Program-made: the position numbers and the translations under genes
Assembly: GCF_002939305.1 (NCBI RefSeq)
Contig: NZ_MVDI01000001.1
Span: 186,001-250,000, forward strand
Source of the DNA: Chroococcidiopsis sp. TS-821
Lineage (GTDB): Bacteria > Cyanobacteriota > Cyanobacteriia > Cyanobacteriales > Chroococcidiopsidaceae
Reading direction: 5' to 3'
Length of the DNA: 64,000 nucleotides
The notes under the pieces: generated by a model
What the model saw: the letters and a program-made list of their open reading frames with translations, nothing else
What the model was told of the DNA's origin: nothing
Database searches by the model: none
Shown here: positions 19,476-27,771 of the stretch, piece by piece
Layout of the letters: each line of letters starts with the position of its first letter
How positions within the stretch are numbered: the first letter of the stretch is position 1

Positions 19476-21068
19476 ATGCCCTACGCCATTACTAAGCGCT
19501 GTATTCAGTGCGACAACTGTCTTCCTCAGTGTCCGACAGGTGCGATCAAAGTTATGGAAGGCGACTACTGGATCGACCCTAGTTTATGCAACAATTGTCA
19601 AGGTTACGTTGCACCACAATGTGTAGTATCTTGTCCGGTTGATTCGCCAGTACCTTGGCAAGCAAAAAAAGGTAGATGCAAGGTAGATGCAAGAACGGTT
19701 CCTAGTCCAAATCTATTTCCTGACGGGAAGAGCCATCCTTTTGCTTCTGCGATCGCAATTTGGGAATTATGCAACATTCTTGCACAGCGACAATCGCTGC
19801 GTTGGGAAACGGATGCTGCGGGTGAACTGTACTATCAACGGCAAATTAACGGCGGTAAGGGAGCGATCGCTTTCCGCGTAACAGACACGATCGCATCCGA
19901 ATCATCAGTCGCCCTCAAAGGCGAACAGGCTTTATCAGTAATGGAAACGTTTGATATTAGAGCGGCATGTCTGCACTTGATCTATGCTGCTTATGTTACC
20001 AATCTAGACAAACCTTGGGAAGAAGAGTTTATCATTAGCGATCGCCAAATAGAGGAATATCTAGGACTAGATAAGCGCAAAGATTTGGGCAAATTAACTA
20101 AGCTATCTTTAATTAAAGAACTTGCACAACAACCTTGTAAATTCATTGCGTGTCTGAGGTTACCCCAACAAGGAAAAATTAAACCAGTTAACCTTGAAAA
20201 AAGCCGCTTATGGCATTTGTTGGATATCGAACACCACTTTCAAGAAGACGAACTTGGATGCAAACATCTTGTCGGGCTAACTTTCAAAATTAAAGCAGGT
20301 CAATGGGCAAAATATTTTCTAAACCGGCAAGGTTGCAAAGAACGAACTGCATTTTATCAATATGGTACTCTACCTAAAGCTTTACTGAGCAACGTCATGA
20401 GTATTTGGCAGCAACATGAGGGGGCGGCGCGAATGATGCTGTGGTTGTTGTTTAAAACCAAAATGGGTAGAGAACAGCGCGTGACAGTTCCCACACTCAT
20501 GCGAGTCGCCTACGGCGATCGCAAACTCAATCAAGCAGCTTTACAACCAGAAAATCGCCAACGCCTGCTGAGAATATTTGAAAGCGATTTAGAGGTACTC
20601 AATCACTATGGACTTAAACCAGTATTCGATCCAGTTACCTATCCACCAGAAATTCAACCGTTGTGGGCGAAACTGAGTGATATTCCCGAAGATGCAGACG
20701 CCGCGTTAGAATTTTGGATCGATGATGGCAGTAACAATACGCGTTTAACCGATGCAGCTCCACGTGGCAAGTGGAATCGATTAATGAATGCCCGCATCTT
20801 ATATTTTGAACTACCACCTGCTTGGGAATCACTCGCCCAGTCGAAGAAAAAGCCGCGCAGTACGAATCGCAAAACACAGTTAAAACCTGCTACCACGCTG
20901 TCTACAGAATACATTCTTGAGGCAAGAAAAAAACTCGGATTAAGCCAAAGAGATTTGGCACAGCTAACCGGTAAAAGTCAAAGTTGGATTCGCGATATTG
21001 AAAATGGGCGTTTTCAAGCTAAGTTAGAAGACCAGCTGCTGTTGCGAAGAGTTTTAGGGATGAATTAG
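19476..21068 (+). CDS. ferredoxin-HTH transcription regulator, CnfR/PatB type
   Basis: A 530-residue protein with two 4Fe-4S cluster motifs at the N-terminus (Cys9, 12, 15, 19 and Cys38, 41, 49, 53), a long middle region, and a C-terminal XRE-like helix-turn-helix (about 480-528, with LGLSQRDLAQLTGKSQSWIRDIENG). This arrangement and length match PatB of Anabaena and CnfR, the oxygen-sensitive activator of nif genes. No nif gene is in the window; the neighbours are oxidase and fermentation genes. Regulation of these by oxygen is an inference. The ATG at 19476 has only a weak ribosome site. Confidence 0.85.
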   Translation: MPYAITKRCIQCDNCLPQCPTGAIKVMEGDYWIDPSLCNNCQGYVAPQCVVSCPVDSPVPWQAKKGRCKVDARTVPSPNLFPDGKSHPFASAIAIWELCNILAQRQSLRWETDAAGELYYQRQINGGKGAIAFRVTDTIASESSVALKGEQALSVMETFDIRAACLHLIYAAYVTNLDKPWEEEFIISDRQIEEYLGLDKRKDLGKLTKLSLIKELAQQPCKFIACLRLPQQGKIKPVNLEKSRLWHLLDIEHHFQEDELGCKHLVGLTFKIKAGQWAKYFLNRQGCKERTAFYQYGTLPKALLSNVMSIWQQHEGAARMMLWLLFKTKMGREQRVTVPTLMRVAYGDRKLNQAALQPENRQRLLRIFESDLEVLNHYGLKPVFDPVTYPPEIQPLWAKLSDIPEDADAALEFWIDDGSNNTRLTDAAPRGKWNRLMNARILYFELPPAWESLAQSKKKPRSTNRKTQLKPATTLSTEYILEARKKLGLSQRDLAQLTGKSQSWIRDIENGRFQAKLEDQLLLRRVLGMN

Positions 21069-21095
21069 TCTTTGATGCAAACTTCCTTGGAAAAT

Positions 21096-21127
21096 AGGAA
21101 GCCCCCTTTGCGGAGGCTGTTTAACAT
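21096..21127 (+). terminator. possible hairpin terminator after the ferredoxin-HTH gene
   Basis: AGCCCCCTTTGCGGAGGCT can form a short imperfect stem, followed by a weak T-run. It lies 30 bases after the stop at 21068. Confidence 0.3.
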
Positions 21128-21262
21128 AAAAATTTGGATATATTGCCTTTATTGTGTCCGGCGCTTGTCGAGTTTAGCTTGAGTGCGATCGCTGAAACAG
21201 TGTTGTTCAGTTTTTCGGACTCATTCCGTGACTTTACCGTCTCATTTACTCTATTTATTAAG

Positions 21263-21335
21263 CCCTGCCGGAGGGATTCGAACCCCCGTGATACAACTTA
21301 GAAGGTTGTTGCCTCATCCACTCGGCCACGGCAGG
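21263..21335 (-). tRNA. tRNA-Arg (anticodon UCU)
   Basis: On the minus strand the acceptor stem CCTGCCG pairs with CGGCAGG, and the anticodon arm is ACAAC-CTTCTAA-GTTGT. The T-arm is GGGGG-TTCGAAT-CCCTC. The anticodon TCT reads AGA. CCA is not encoded. Confidence 0.95.
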
Positions 21336-21804
21336 ATGAAAACTACTTTGCTATCTTAGCAGCAAGACACCCTAGTGTGGTGTTTTCTTAATTTTTACAA
21401 GCCTTACTCATAGTATCAAAATTTTAGCTGTGTCTATCAGACAGTCGGCGAGGAAGAGAAAACGGAATAACAGCACAGACAGTAACTCCACCCGCGAATC
21501 GTCCGCGACCTCTGCAACCGTCAAAATAATCGCTACAATAATAGTAATTAGTGGTGTTGAATGGTGGAGGTTGTGCCTAGCTTTGGCAAAGAATATTGAT
21601 AGCAGCGATCTAGCATGACTTTGTAACTAGGCTAATCTAAATACACCAGTAAAATTGCAAGTTACAAGCGCAGTTTGATGAAGTTGTTTCTATTTCTGAT
21701 ACAGTATTGTCTGTTGCTGAGCGCTGCTATATAACATAAAGTACTAATCCGACTTTGCTGCGAACATATGGTAAGCAACAGCGGGCTAAGGAAAAAACTG
21801 TGGT
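21336..21804. other. intergenic region upstream of the HTH/acidic protein
   Basis: About 470 bases. An open frame of 62 codons at 21430-21618 has low-complexity Ser/Arg/Lys composition and no ribosome site, so it is not called. No repeat or strong promoter was recognised. Confidence 0.4.
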
Positions 21805-22767
21805 ATGACCGTGAAAAAACTATCGAGTACTGACAAGGACGAAATTCTCAAACTATATCGGGAAACTGGAGAAACAACCTCCACGTTGGCGGAGCGCTAT
21901 GGAGTCAGTAATTCGACAATTAGCCGTCTACTCAAAGTTACCTTACCAGAAGACGAGTACGAATCGCTGATTGCTTTAAAACGCGCGGCGCGGACTTTGC
22001 ACTCAGATGCTAAAAACGTGCCAAGTACGCCAGAGGAATTAGCACAGCCACAGTTAGAGCAAGTCGAACCAGAATCAAGTCCTGTTCCTAGCCTTAGAAG
22101 ACGACGTACAGCAGCAAAGGAACAACCAAAATTAGTGAGACCCGCGGCGCAACAACTGCAACTCCTCGACACATTAAGTACAGATACAGACGATCGCACT
22201 GCGACGCCAACGCCGTTAGAAGAACGCGAAGTACCTCAGTTTACTGATGAAACTACTCCACAAGCGATCGTAGAAGATGTCGAAGACGACACCGACACGA
22301 TCACTGAAATACTTGGGGAAGATTTAATTGATGAAGAAGACGATCTAGAGGACTTGGAAGAAGATTTAGATGATGAGGATATCGACGATCTCGACTTAGA
22401 AGATGAAGAACCCTTCCCCATTACGCGAGCAATCAAAGGTAGTCGAGTTGCTGTCCAAGTTTTACCACTATCCGAAGCATCTTTGCCGAAAACTTGCTAT
22501 TTAGTCATCGATCGCGCATCAGAGCTAATTACGCGCCCACTACGCGACTTTGGCGATTTAGGACAAATTCCCACTGGCGAAACTCAGCAAAGAACTTTAC
22601 CTGTCTTTGACAATCATCGCGTCGCCCGTCGTTTTTCGACAAAACGCGACAAAGTTATCAAAATTCCAGATAGCCGGTTGTTACAAAAAACGCGATCGCA
22701 TCTTCAAGCAAAGGGAATTACCCGACTCCTTGTTGACGGTCAAGTTTATTCGCTGTCCCCAACTTAG
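21805..22767 (+). CDS. HTH domain protein with central acidic region
   Basis: A 320-residue protein. Residues about 8-50 form a transposase/Hin-like helix-turn-helix (EILKLYRETGETTSTLAERYGVSNSTISRLLK pattern). The centre (about 150-205) is very acidic, rich in Asp, Glu and Leu. The C-terminal 110 residues form a conserved-looking globular domain with LVIDRASELITRPLRDFG and LLQKTRSHLQAKGITRLLVDGQVYSL. No catalytic transposase domain is present. It is probably a cyanobacterial DNA-binding protein of unknown target, rather than a mobile element. Confidence 0.8.
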   Translation: MTVKKLSSTDKDEILKLYRETGETTSTLAERYGVSNSTISRLLKVTLPEDEYESLIALKRAARTLHSDAKNVPSTPEELAQPQLEQVEPESSPVPSLRRRRTAAKEQPKLVRPAAQQLQLLDTLSTDTDDRTATPTPLEEREVPQFTDETTPQAIVEDVEDDTDTITEILGEDLIDEEDDLEDLEEDLDDEDIDDLDLEDEEPFPITRAIKGSRVAVQVLPLSEASLPKTCYLVIDRASELITRPLRDFGDLGQIPTGETQQRTLPVFDNHRVARRFSTKRDKVIKIPDSRLLQKTRSHLQAKGITRLLVDGQVYSLSPT

Positions 22768-23018
22768 TATTTATCATTCATTTTAAAGACTGTACTGGCG
22801 TTGTTCGAGGAAAGTCTCAGTAAATTCTCGAATAGACACATACGCTAAGGTAGCGGTAGTTTGATGTTTGTAATTCTGCATTGTGTATAGCTAACTTGAG
22901 GTGAATACATCAACAGCGATTGTGTTGCAGATAACAAAGTGCAGCGATCGCACTTGAGACGACTTTCTGAAACCTCAATGGCAAGGCTATCAATCGTACT
23001 TGAAATGACATCAAACCG

Positions 23019-24599
23019 ATGGCTAGATTTGCCTTAATCAATGCATTGCAGCGTGCTTACCAGATTGCCCAATTGTCGCGTAAAAGTACAATTCCAACTG
23101 ATGAATTGATTGAAATCTTACAAACAAAGACTTCACGCCGCCGCTTGTTACAAGCAGGATTATTTACTACAGGTGCGCTCGCTGGAGTTTCTTTAAGTCA
23201 AGCACGGCGTAGCGTTGCCGTCGCTGCAAACGCTAAAGTTTTAATTGTTGGTGCAGGTATTGCAGGATTAACTGCTGCTTATCGATTGCATCAAGCTGGA
23301 GTAGGCGTTGAAATCGTTGAAGCTAGAAATCATCTTGGTGGTAGAATCCGCAGTCTGGCTAACGCCGCTGGAACCTCAACAACCGTAGAAATAGGCGGCG
23401 AGTTTATTGATTCAGGACATAAGAATATTCAAACGCTGATCGCTGAACTTGGCTTAACCTTAGCTGATTTACGCGCAGCAGATCGCGGATTAGAACCGGA
23501 CGTATGGTACTTTGATGGCAGAAAAATTGCTTTAGAACAAATTGCACAAGATTTCATACCGCTAGCGCCCATCATTGAAAAAGACGCAGCGATCGCCACC
23601 AATCTAAACTCTCCTGCTGCAATTCAATTAGACCGAACTTCCATTACACAGTACTTAGCAGATAAACCCATCAGCCCAACTTTACGCGAACTAATCGCGA
23701 TCGCTTACACTTCTGAATACGGACGCGAAGCCGCCGAACAATCCAGTTTGAATTTGATTTATCTGATTGGTACAGATCCTCAAAATTTTAGAATATATGG
23801 CTACAGTGACGAGCGCTATCAGATTATTGGCGGTAATCAACAACTCATCGAGCGCTTAGCACAGCCGCTAGCAAATTTTATTGAAACTGGAACAGAGTTA
23901 GAAGCCCTCCATAGTCTACCCGATGGTCGTTATCGTGCTAGTTTCCGCGCTGGAACAAGTACTTTTGAGCGTAACTACGAACGTGTTTTGTTGACAATTC
24001 CTTTTAGTGTATTACGCACCGTACGCCTTGCCGTTGATTTACCACCCGCTAAACGTCAAGTGATTAATCAATTGTGTTATGGTACAAATTCAAAACTAAT
24101 CGTTGCATATCAGGAAAGAATTTGGCGCGATCGCTATAACTCAGCTGGCTCAGTTTTTACCGATTTAGGTTTTCAAAACACTTGGGAAGCAACGCGCTAC
24201 GCTACAGGAAAAAGTGGATTGCTTACTAACTATAGCGGCGGACGTTATGGCTTTGAAATCGGAAGAGGAACTGTAGAAGCCCAAGCACAGAAATTTCACG
24301 CACAGATAGAAAAAATTTTTCCTGGGCTTGAAAGTCAACGTACAGGCGAACCTATTCGAGCATACTGGACTGGAGAGCAATACAGTGCAGGTTCTTATGC
24401 TACGTATTTAGTAGGACAGTGGTCGCAGTTTTATGGTAGAGAAGGAGAACGCGTCGGAAACCTCTTGTTTGCTGGCGAACATTGCTCTTTAAACTATCAA
24501 GGATATATGGAAGGAGGCTGTGAAACAGGTGAAGCTGCGGCGCGGGAAATTTTGAGAGATTTAAAACCTCACACAACAAGTCGTGTCGGCTTACAATAA
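23019..24599 (+). CDS. flavin monoamine oxidase family protein with Tat signal
   Basis: A 526-residue FAD-dependent amine oxidase. A twin-arginine motif SRRRLL at residues 39-44 followed by a hydrophobic stretch suggests Tat export after an unusually long 38-residue leader. The FAD-binding motif VLIVGAGIAGLTAAYRL is at about 74-90, then EARNHLGGRI, and near the C-terminus GNLLFAGEHCSLNYQGYMEGG, the second flavin contact. The substrate is unknown; L-amino acids or amines are usual. cutA follows 23 bases downstream on the same strand. Confidence 0.88.
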   Translation: MARFALINALQRAYQIAQLSRKSTIPTDELIEILQTKTSRRRLLQAGLFTTGALAGVSLSQARRSVAVAANAKVLIVGAGIAGLTAAYRLHQAGVGVEIVEARNHLGGRIRSLANAAGTSTTVEIGGEFIDSGHKNIQTLIAELGLTLADLRAADRGLEPDVWYFDGRKIALEQIAQDFIPLAPIIEKDAAIATNLNSPAAIQLDRTSITQYLADKPISPTLRELIAIAYTSEYGREAAEQSSLNLIYLIGTDPQNFRIYGYSDERYQIIGGNQQLIERLAQPLANFIETGTELEALHSLPDGRYRASFRAGTSTFERNYERVLLTIPFSVLRTVRLAVDLPPAKRQVINQLCYGTNSKLIVAYQERIWRDRYNSAGSVFTDLGFQNTWEATRYATGKSGLLTNYSGGRYGFEIGRGTVEAQAQKFHAQIEKIFPGLESQRTGEPIRAYWTGEQYSAGSYATYLVGQWSQFYGREGERVGNLLFAGEHCSLNYQGYMEGGCETGEAAAREILRDLKPHTTSRVGLQ

Positions 24600-24622
24600 G
24601 TCAGGAGTGACATAGAATCAAT

Positions 24623-24967
24623 ATGGACAGTGCTTCTGATGTAACTCAATACGGTGTGGTACTGGTAACTGCCGCTTCGCAGCAAGAAGCAGAGGCGATC
24701 GCCATTTCGTTGGTCAAATCGCAGTTAGCTGCTTGCGTTAACATCGTACCAATTACTTCGGTATACACTTGGCAAGGCGAACTTTGTCAAGAACCCGAAT
24801 GGCAATTGCTGATTAAAACAGATTTAAATCAGTTTTCGGCTTTATCCGCAAAAATCCAAGAACTACACTCTTACGAAGTTCCAGAAATTATTGCACTACC
24901 AATTGTTGCTGGTTCGACAACTTATCTCAATTGGATGTCTGGGCAATTACAAAGAGTTAAAGATTAG
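24623..24967 (+). CDS. cutA: divalent-cation tolerance protein CutA
   Basis: A 114-residue protein matching the whole CutA family. Signatures are VLVTAASQQEAEAIAISLVKSQLAACVNIVP, SVYTWQGELCQEPEWQLLIKT and HSYEVPEIIALPI. CutA forms very stable trimers; a role in copper tolerance was proposed in E. coli but is not settled in cyanobacteria. It is likely co-transcribed with the amine oxidase. Confidence 0.95.
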   Translation: MDSASDVTQYGVVLVTAASQQEAEAIAISLVKSQLAACVNIVPITSVYTWQGELCQEPEWQLLIKTDLNQFSALSAKIQELHSYEVPEIIALPIVAGSTTYLNWMSGQLQRVKD

Positions 24968-25016
24968 ATGGTGGGCTTTAATAGATTATGTTGTTGCATT
25001 ATTGCGAACGTTAAGG

Positions 25017-25041
25017 TTGGTAATGGGTAATGGGTAATTGG
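25017..25041. repeat. GGTAATG heptamer tract (STRR-type)
   Basis: TTGGTAATGGGTAATGGGTAATTGG: about three tandem units of the GGTAATN repeat. Related tracts are at 41446, 42521, 45432, 49821, 50590 and 54898. Confidence 0.8.
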
Positions 25042-25112
25042 ATTGATTTCCATTGAGCGTACAACTTGCTGTAATGAGTGCAGCGCGCGTATGCCAAAAT
25101 CGTGTAGCGACG

Positions 25113-25703
25113 TTAAAAAAACAATTCCTTGATTCCTTCACTACCAATTTCAATTGCTAATGCTGCAAGCAAAAATCCTAAAAGTTGGGTGACAATTACT
25201 GCGCCTTCGGCACCAATCCACTTGTCAATCCGCCCTGCCTGGCGCACAATAAACCACGTCACCACCATTGCGGCAATCGTACCTACAACAACACTGAAAT
25301 GCGCATTAGGCGACTCGGACATCAACAGCATCACGGTAGTAATCGTTGCAGGTCCAGCGAGTAAAGGCAACGCTAAAGGAGTAATTGCAATATCGCGCCC
25401 TTGTTCAATAATTGGTGTATCTAACTCACCTTCAAGCATTTTTAACGCAGTTAATAGCAGTAACAACCCTCCGGCTACGCGTAAGGATGCAATACTGATG
25501 TGCAAGTAATCGAGAATAAATCGACCGCCAAAGGCAAAGCTTAATAATACGGCGATCGCAACTATACTAGCTTTATCAACAACTCGGTCACGCTGCTGTG
25601 GTTCCATCCCTTTCGTCAAAACTAAAAATATCGGTGCATTACCCAAAGCATCCGCAAGCACAAATACAGCAACGAAGGTTCTGACTAGGACAGAGATATC
25701 CAC
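25113..25703 (-). CDS. MarC family integral membrane protein
   Basis: A 196-residue protein with six predicted transmembrane helices. MarC/UPF0056 features are VFVLADALGNAPIFLVLTKGM, IASLRVAGGLLLLLTALKML and the inner ITPLALPLLAGPATITTVMLLM. The function of the family is not known; the historical link to antibiotic resistance was withdrawn. It is convergent with cutA and divergent from aspA. Confidence 0.92.
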   Translation of the reverse strand: MDISVLVRTFVAVFVLADALGNAPIFLVLTKGMEPQQRDRVVDKASIVAIAVLLSFAFGGRFILDYLHISIASLRVAGGLLLLLTALKMLEGELDTPIIEQGRDIAITPLALPLLAGPATITTVMLLMSESPNAHFSVVVGTIAAMVVTWFIVRQAGRIDKWIGAEGAVIVTQLLGFLLAALAIEIGSEGIKELFF

Positions 25704-25947
25704 AATGACAATCCTTAAATAATTAATTCTGTCTAAACACCTATGATATCTGTGGGCGTCGGTAATGGGGAACGCGGTAATGGGAAATTAGCAATTATCT
25801 ACTATCAACAATTTTTCAGTCGTTAGCTAGGGATGATATAAACTATCGAGCACAACGCCCCAACTGCAAAATGCTATTCACTGCTAGGTTTTAGCAAATC
25901 AATAAATCTGGCATCATACCTGAGAGTGAATTATTTTTATTATCAAC

Positions 25948-27363
25948 ATGACTCAACACGACGCACAAGTACGAATTGAACGCGACTCGATGGGAGAACG
26001 ACAAATTCCCCACCATGTTTATTATGGTATCCAAACCTTACGAGCAACAGAGAATTTTCCGATCAGTGGAATTAAGCCTTTACCAACGTATGTTGATGCG
26101 TGTGTATTGATTAAAAAAGCCACCGCGATCGCGAACGGCGAACTTGAATGCATATCGCAAGAAATTAGTCAAGCAATTGTGACAGCAGCCGATGAGGTGT
26201 TATCGGGGAAACTGCGCGATCAGTTTGTTGTCGATATTTATCAAGCAGGCGCGGGAACTTCGCACCACATGAACGTCAACGAAGTCTTGGCAAATCGAGC
26301 CTTGGAAATTTTAGGCGACGCCAAGGGAAACTACAAGCGCGTTAATCCAAACGATCATGTCAATTACGGACAATCTACTAATGATGTCATTCCGACAGCA
26401 ATTCGCATTGGAGGTTTATTAGCACTCAAAAGAACGCTTTATCCAGCGTTAACAAGTGCGATCGCTGCTTTAGAAAACAAAGCTATAGAATTTCAAGATA
26501 TTGTCCGTTCGGGGAGAACGCATTTACAAGATGCGGTTCCGGTAAGATTAGGTGAAAATTTTCGCGCTTGGGCGCAAATTCTCCACGATCACGAAACTAG
26601 AATCAAAACGGCTGCCCAAGATCTTACCATTCTTGGTTTAGGAGGAAGCGCGGCGGGAACAGGATTAAACACGCATCCGCAGTATTGCGATCGCGTTGCG
26701 CAAATTTTATCCGAACTCATCGACCAACCGTTACGCCCTGCACCGCATTTAATGGCAGCAATGCAAAGTATGGCACCATTTGTCAATGTTTCGGGTGCTT
26801 TACGCAACTTAGCACAAGATTGCGTTAAAATCTCCCACGATCTGCGATTAATGGATTCAGGACCAAAAACAGGTTTGAAAGAAATTCAGCTACCACCCGT
26901 ACAGCCTGGATCTTCGATTATGCCAGGAAAATACAACCCCGTCATGGCAGAAATGACTTCAATGGTGTGTTTTCAAGTCATGGGTTACGATAATGCGATC
27001 GCCCTTGCTGCACAAGCCGGACAACTTGAACTTAACGTCATGATGCCGCTTATTGCCTACAACCTGATTCATAGCATCGAAATTTTAGGTAACACTTTAG
27101 CCGCGTTAACCGAAAAATGTATTAAAGGTATATCTGCAAATCGCGATCGCTGTTTAGCATACGCAGAAGGTAGCTTAGCACTAGTTACAGCCTTAAATCC
27201 ATATATCGGTTACTTAAATGCCGCCGCTGTTGCTAAAGAGTCCTTAGAAACAGGTAAATCGCTGCGACAAATTGTTCTCGAACGCGGATTAATGACAGCA
27301 GAAGAGTTAGCCAAAGTACTCGACCTAGAGCAAATGAGTGCAATGCGTTCTACTCAAAGATAG
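25948..27363 (+). CDS. aspA: aspartate ammonia-lyase
   Basis: A 471-residue member of the aspartase/fumarase superfamily. The signature GSSIMPGKYNPVM contains the catalytic serine loop. TSHHMNVNEVLANRA and GRTHLQDAVPVRLG also fit. Aspartase is favoured over fumarase by the N-terminal ERDSMGERQIPHHVYYGIQTLRA. It releases ammonia and fumarate from aspartate. It probably stands alone, followed 95 bases later by a small membrane-protein gene. Confidence 0.93.
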   Translation: MTQHDAQVRIERDSMGERQIPHHVYYGIQTLRATENFPISGIKPLPTYVDACVLIKKATAIANGELECISQEISQAIVTAADEVLSGKLRDQFVVDIYQAGAGTSHHMNVNEVLANRALEILGDAKGNYKRVNPNDHVNYGQSTNDVIPTAIRIGGLLALKRTLYPALTSAIAALENKAIEFQDIVRSGRTHLQDAVPVRLGENFRAWAQILHDHETRIKTAAQDLTILGLGGSAAGTGLNTHPQYCDRVAQILSELIDQPLRPAPHLMAAMQSMAPFVNVSGALRNLAQDCVKISHDLRLMDSGPKTGLKEIQLPPVQPGSSIMPGKYNPVMAEMTSMVCFQVMGYDNAIALAAQAGQLELNVMMPLIAYNLIHSIEILGNTLAALTEKCIKGISANRDRCLAYAEGSLALVTALNPYIGYLNAAAVAKESLETGKSLRQIVLERGLMTAEELAKVLDLEQMSAMRSTQR

Positions 27364-27458
27364 GTACTATTTTATGCATTAAGTAAGACCCAAGAAAAAC
27401 TACTTTTTCTTACAATACATAATGCATTGAAAAACTAACAAATAGGAGAAAGTTTGAG

Positions 27459-27665
27459 TTGGCTACTACTGCGATCACTCGAAAAAATCTTGTTCAAAGT
27501 TTGCTGACAGGTTTAATCATTGGCGTGCTAGTCGGCGCGCCTTTAGGTTGGTTTGTTCACCAATTTTATGCCGAACGTCGCTTAGCAGAGGTTTTAATTT
27601 GTCGTGAGAAAAACCGCAATCAACCTGAGGCAGTTTTACAGTCAATCTGCGGTTCTTGGTTCTAG
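27459..27665 (+). CDS. small single-span membrane protein
   Basis: A 68-residue protein starting with TTG, placed 10 bases after AGGAG. Residues 10-35 form one transmembrane helix with small residues (LLTGLIIGVLVGAPLGWF), followed by a charged tail with two cysteines. I do not recognise it, although small proteins of this kind are common in cyanobacteria. Confidence 0.65.
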   Translation: MATTAITRKNLVQSLLTGLIIGVLVGAPLGWFVHQFYAERRLAEVLICREKNRNQPEAVLQSICGSWF

Positions 27666-27771
27666 GTATTTATATTTTAGTAATACAGTCCCTCTCTAGC
27701 CCTTTCCTCAGTGTTCCCTGCATCCTCTGCGGTTCGTTTAACTTACCTTCAAGTAATACCAAGATATCTAT

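Noticed and set aside
21430-21618. A 62-codon frame after tRNA-Arg
   Set aside because: Low-complexity composition, no ribosome site, no recognisable family.
21805-22767. Insertion sequence transposase
   Set aside because: Only the HTH resembles transposases; there is no DDE catalytic domain and no terminal inverted repeats.
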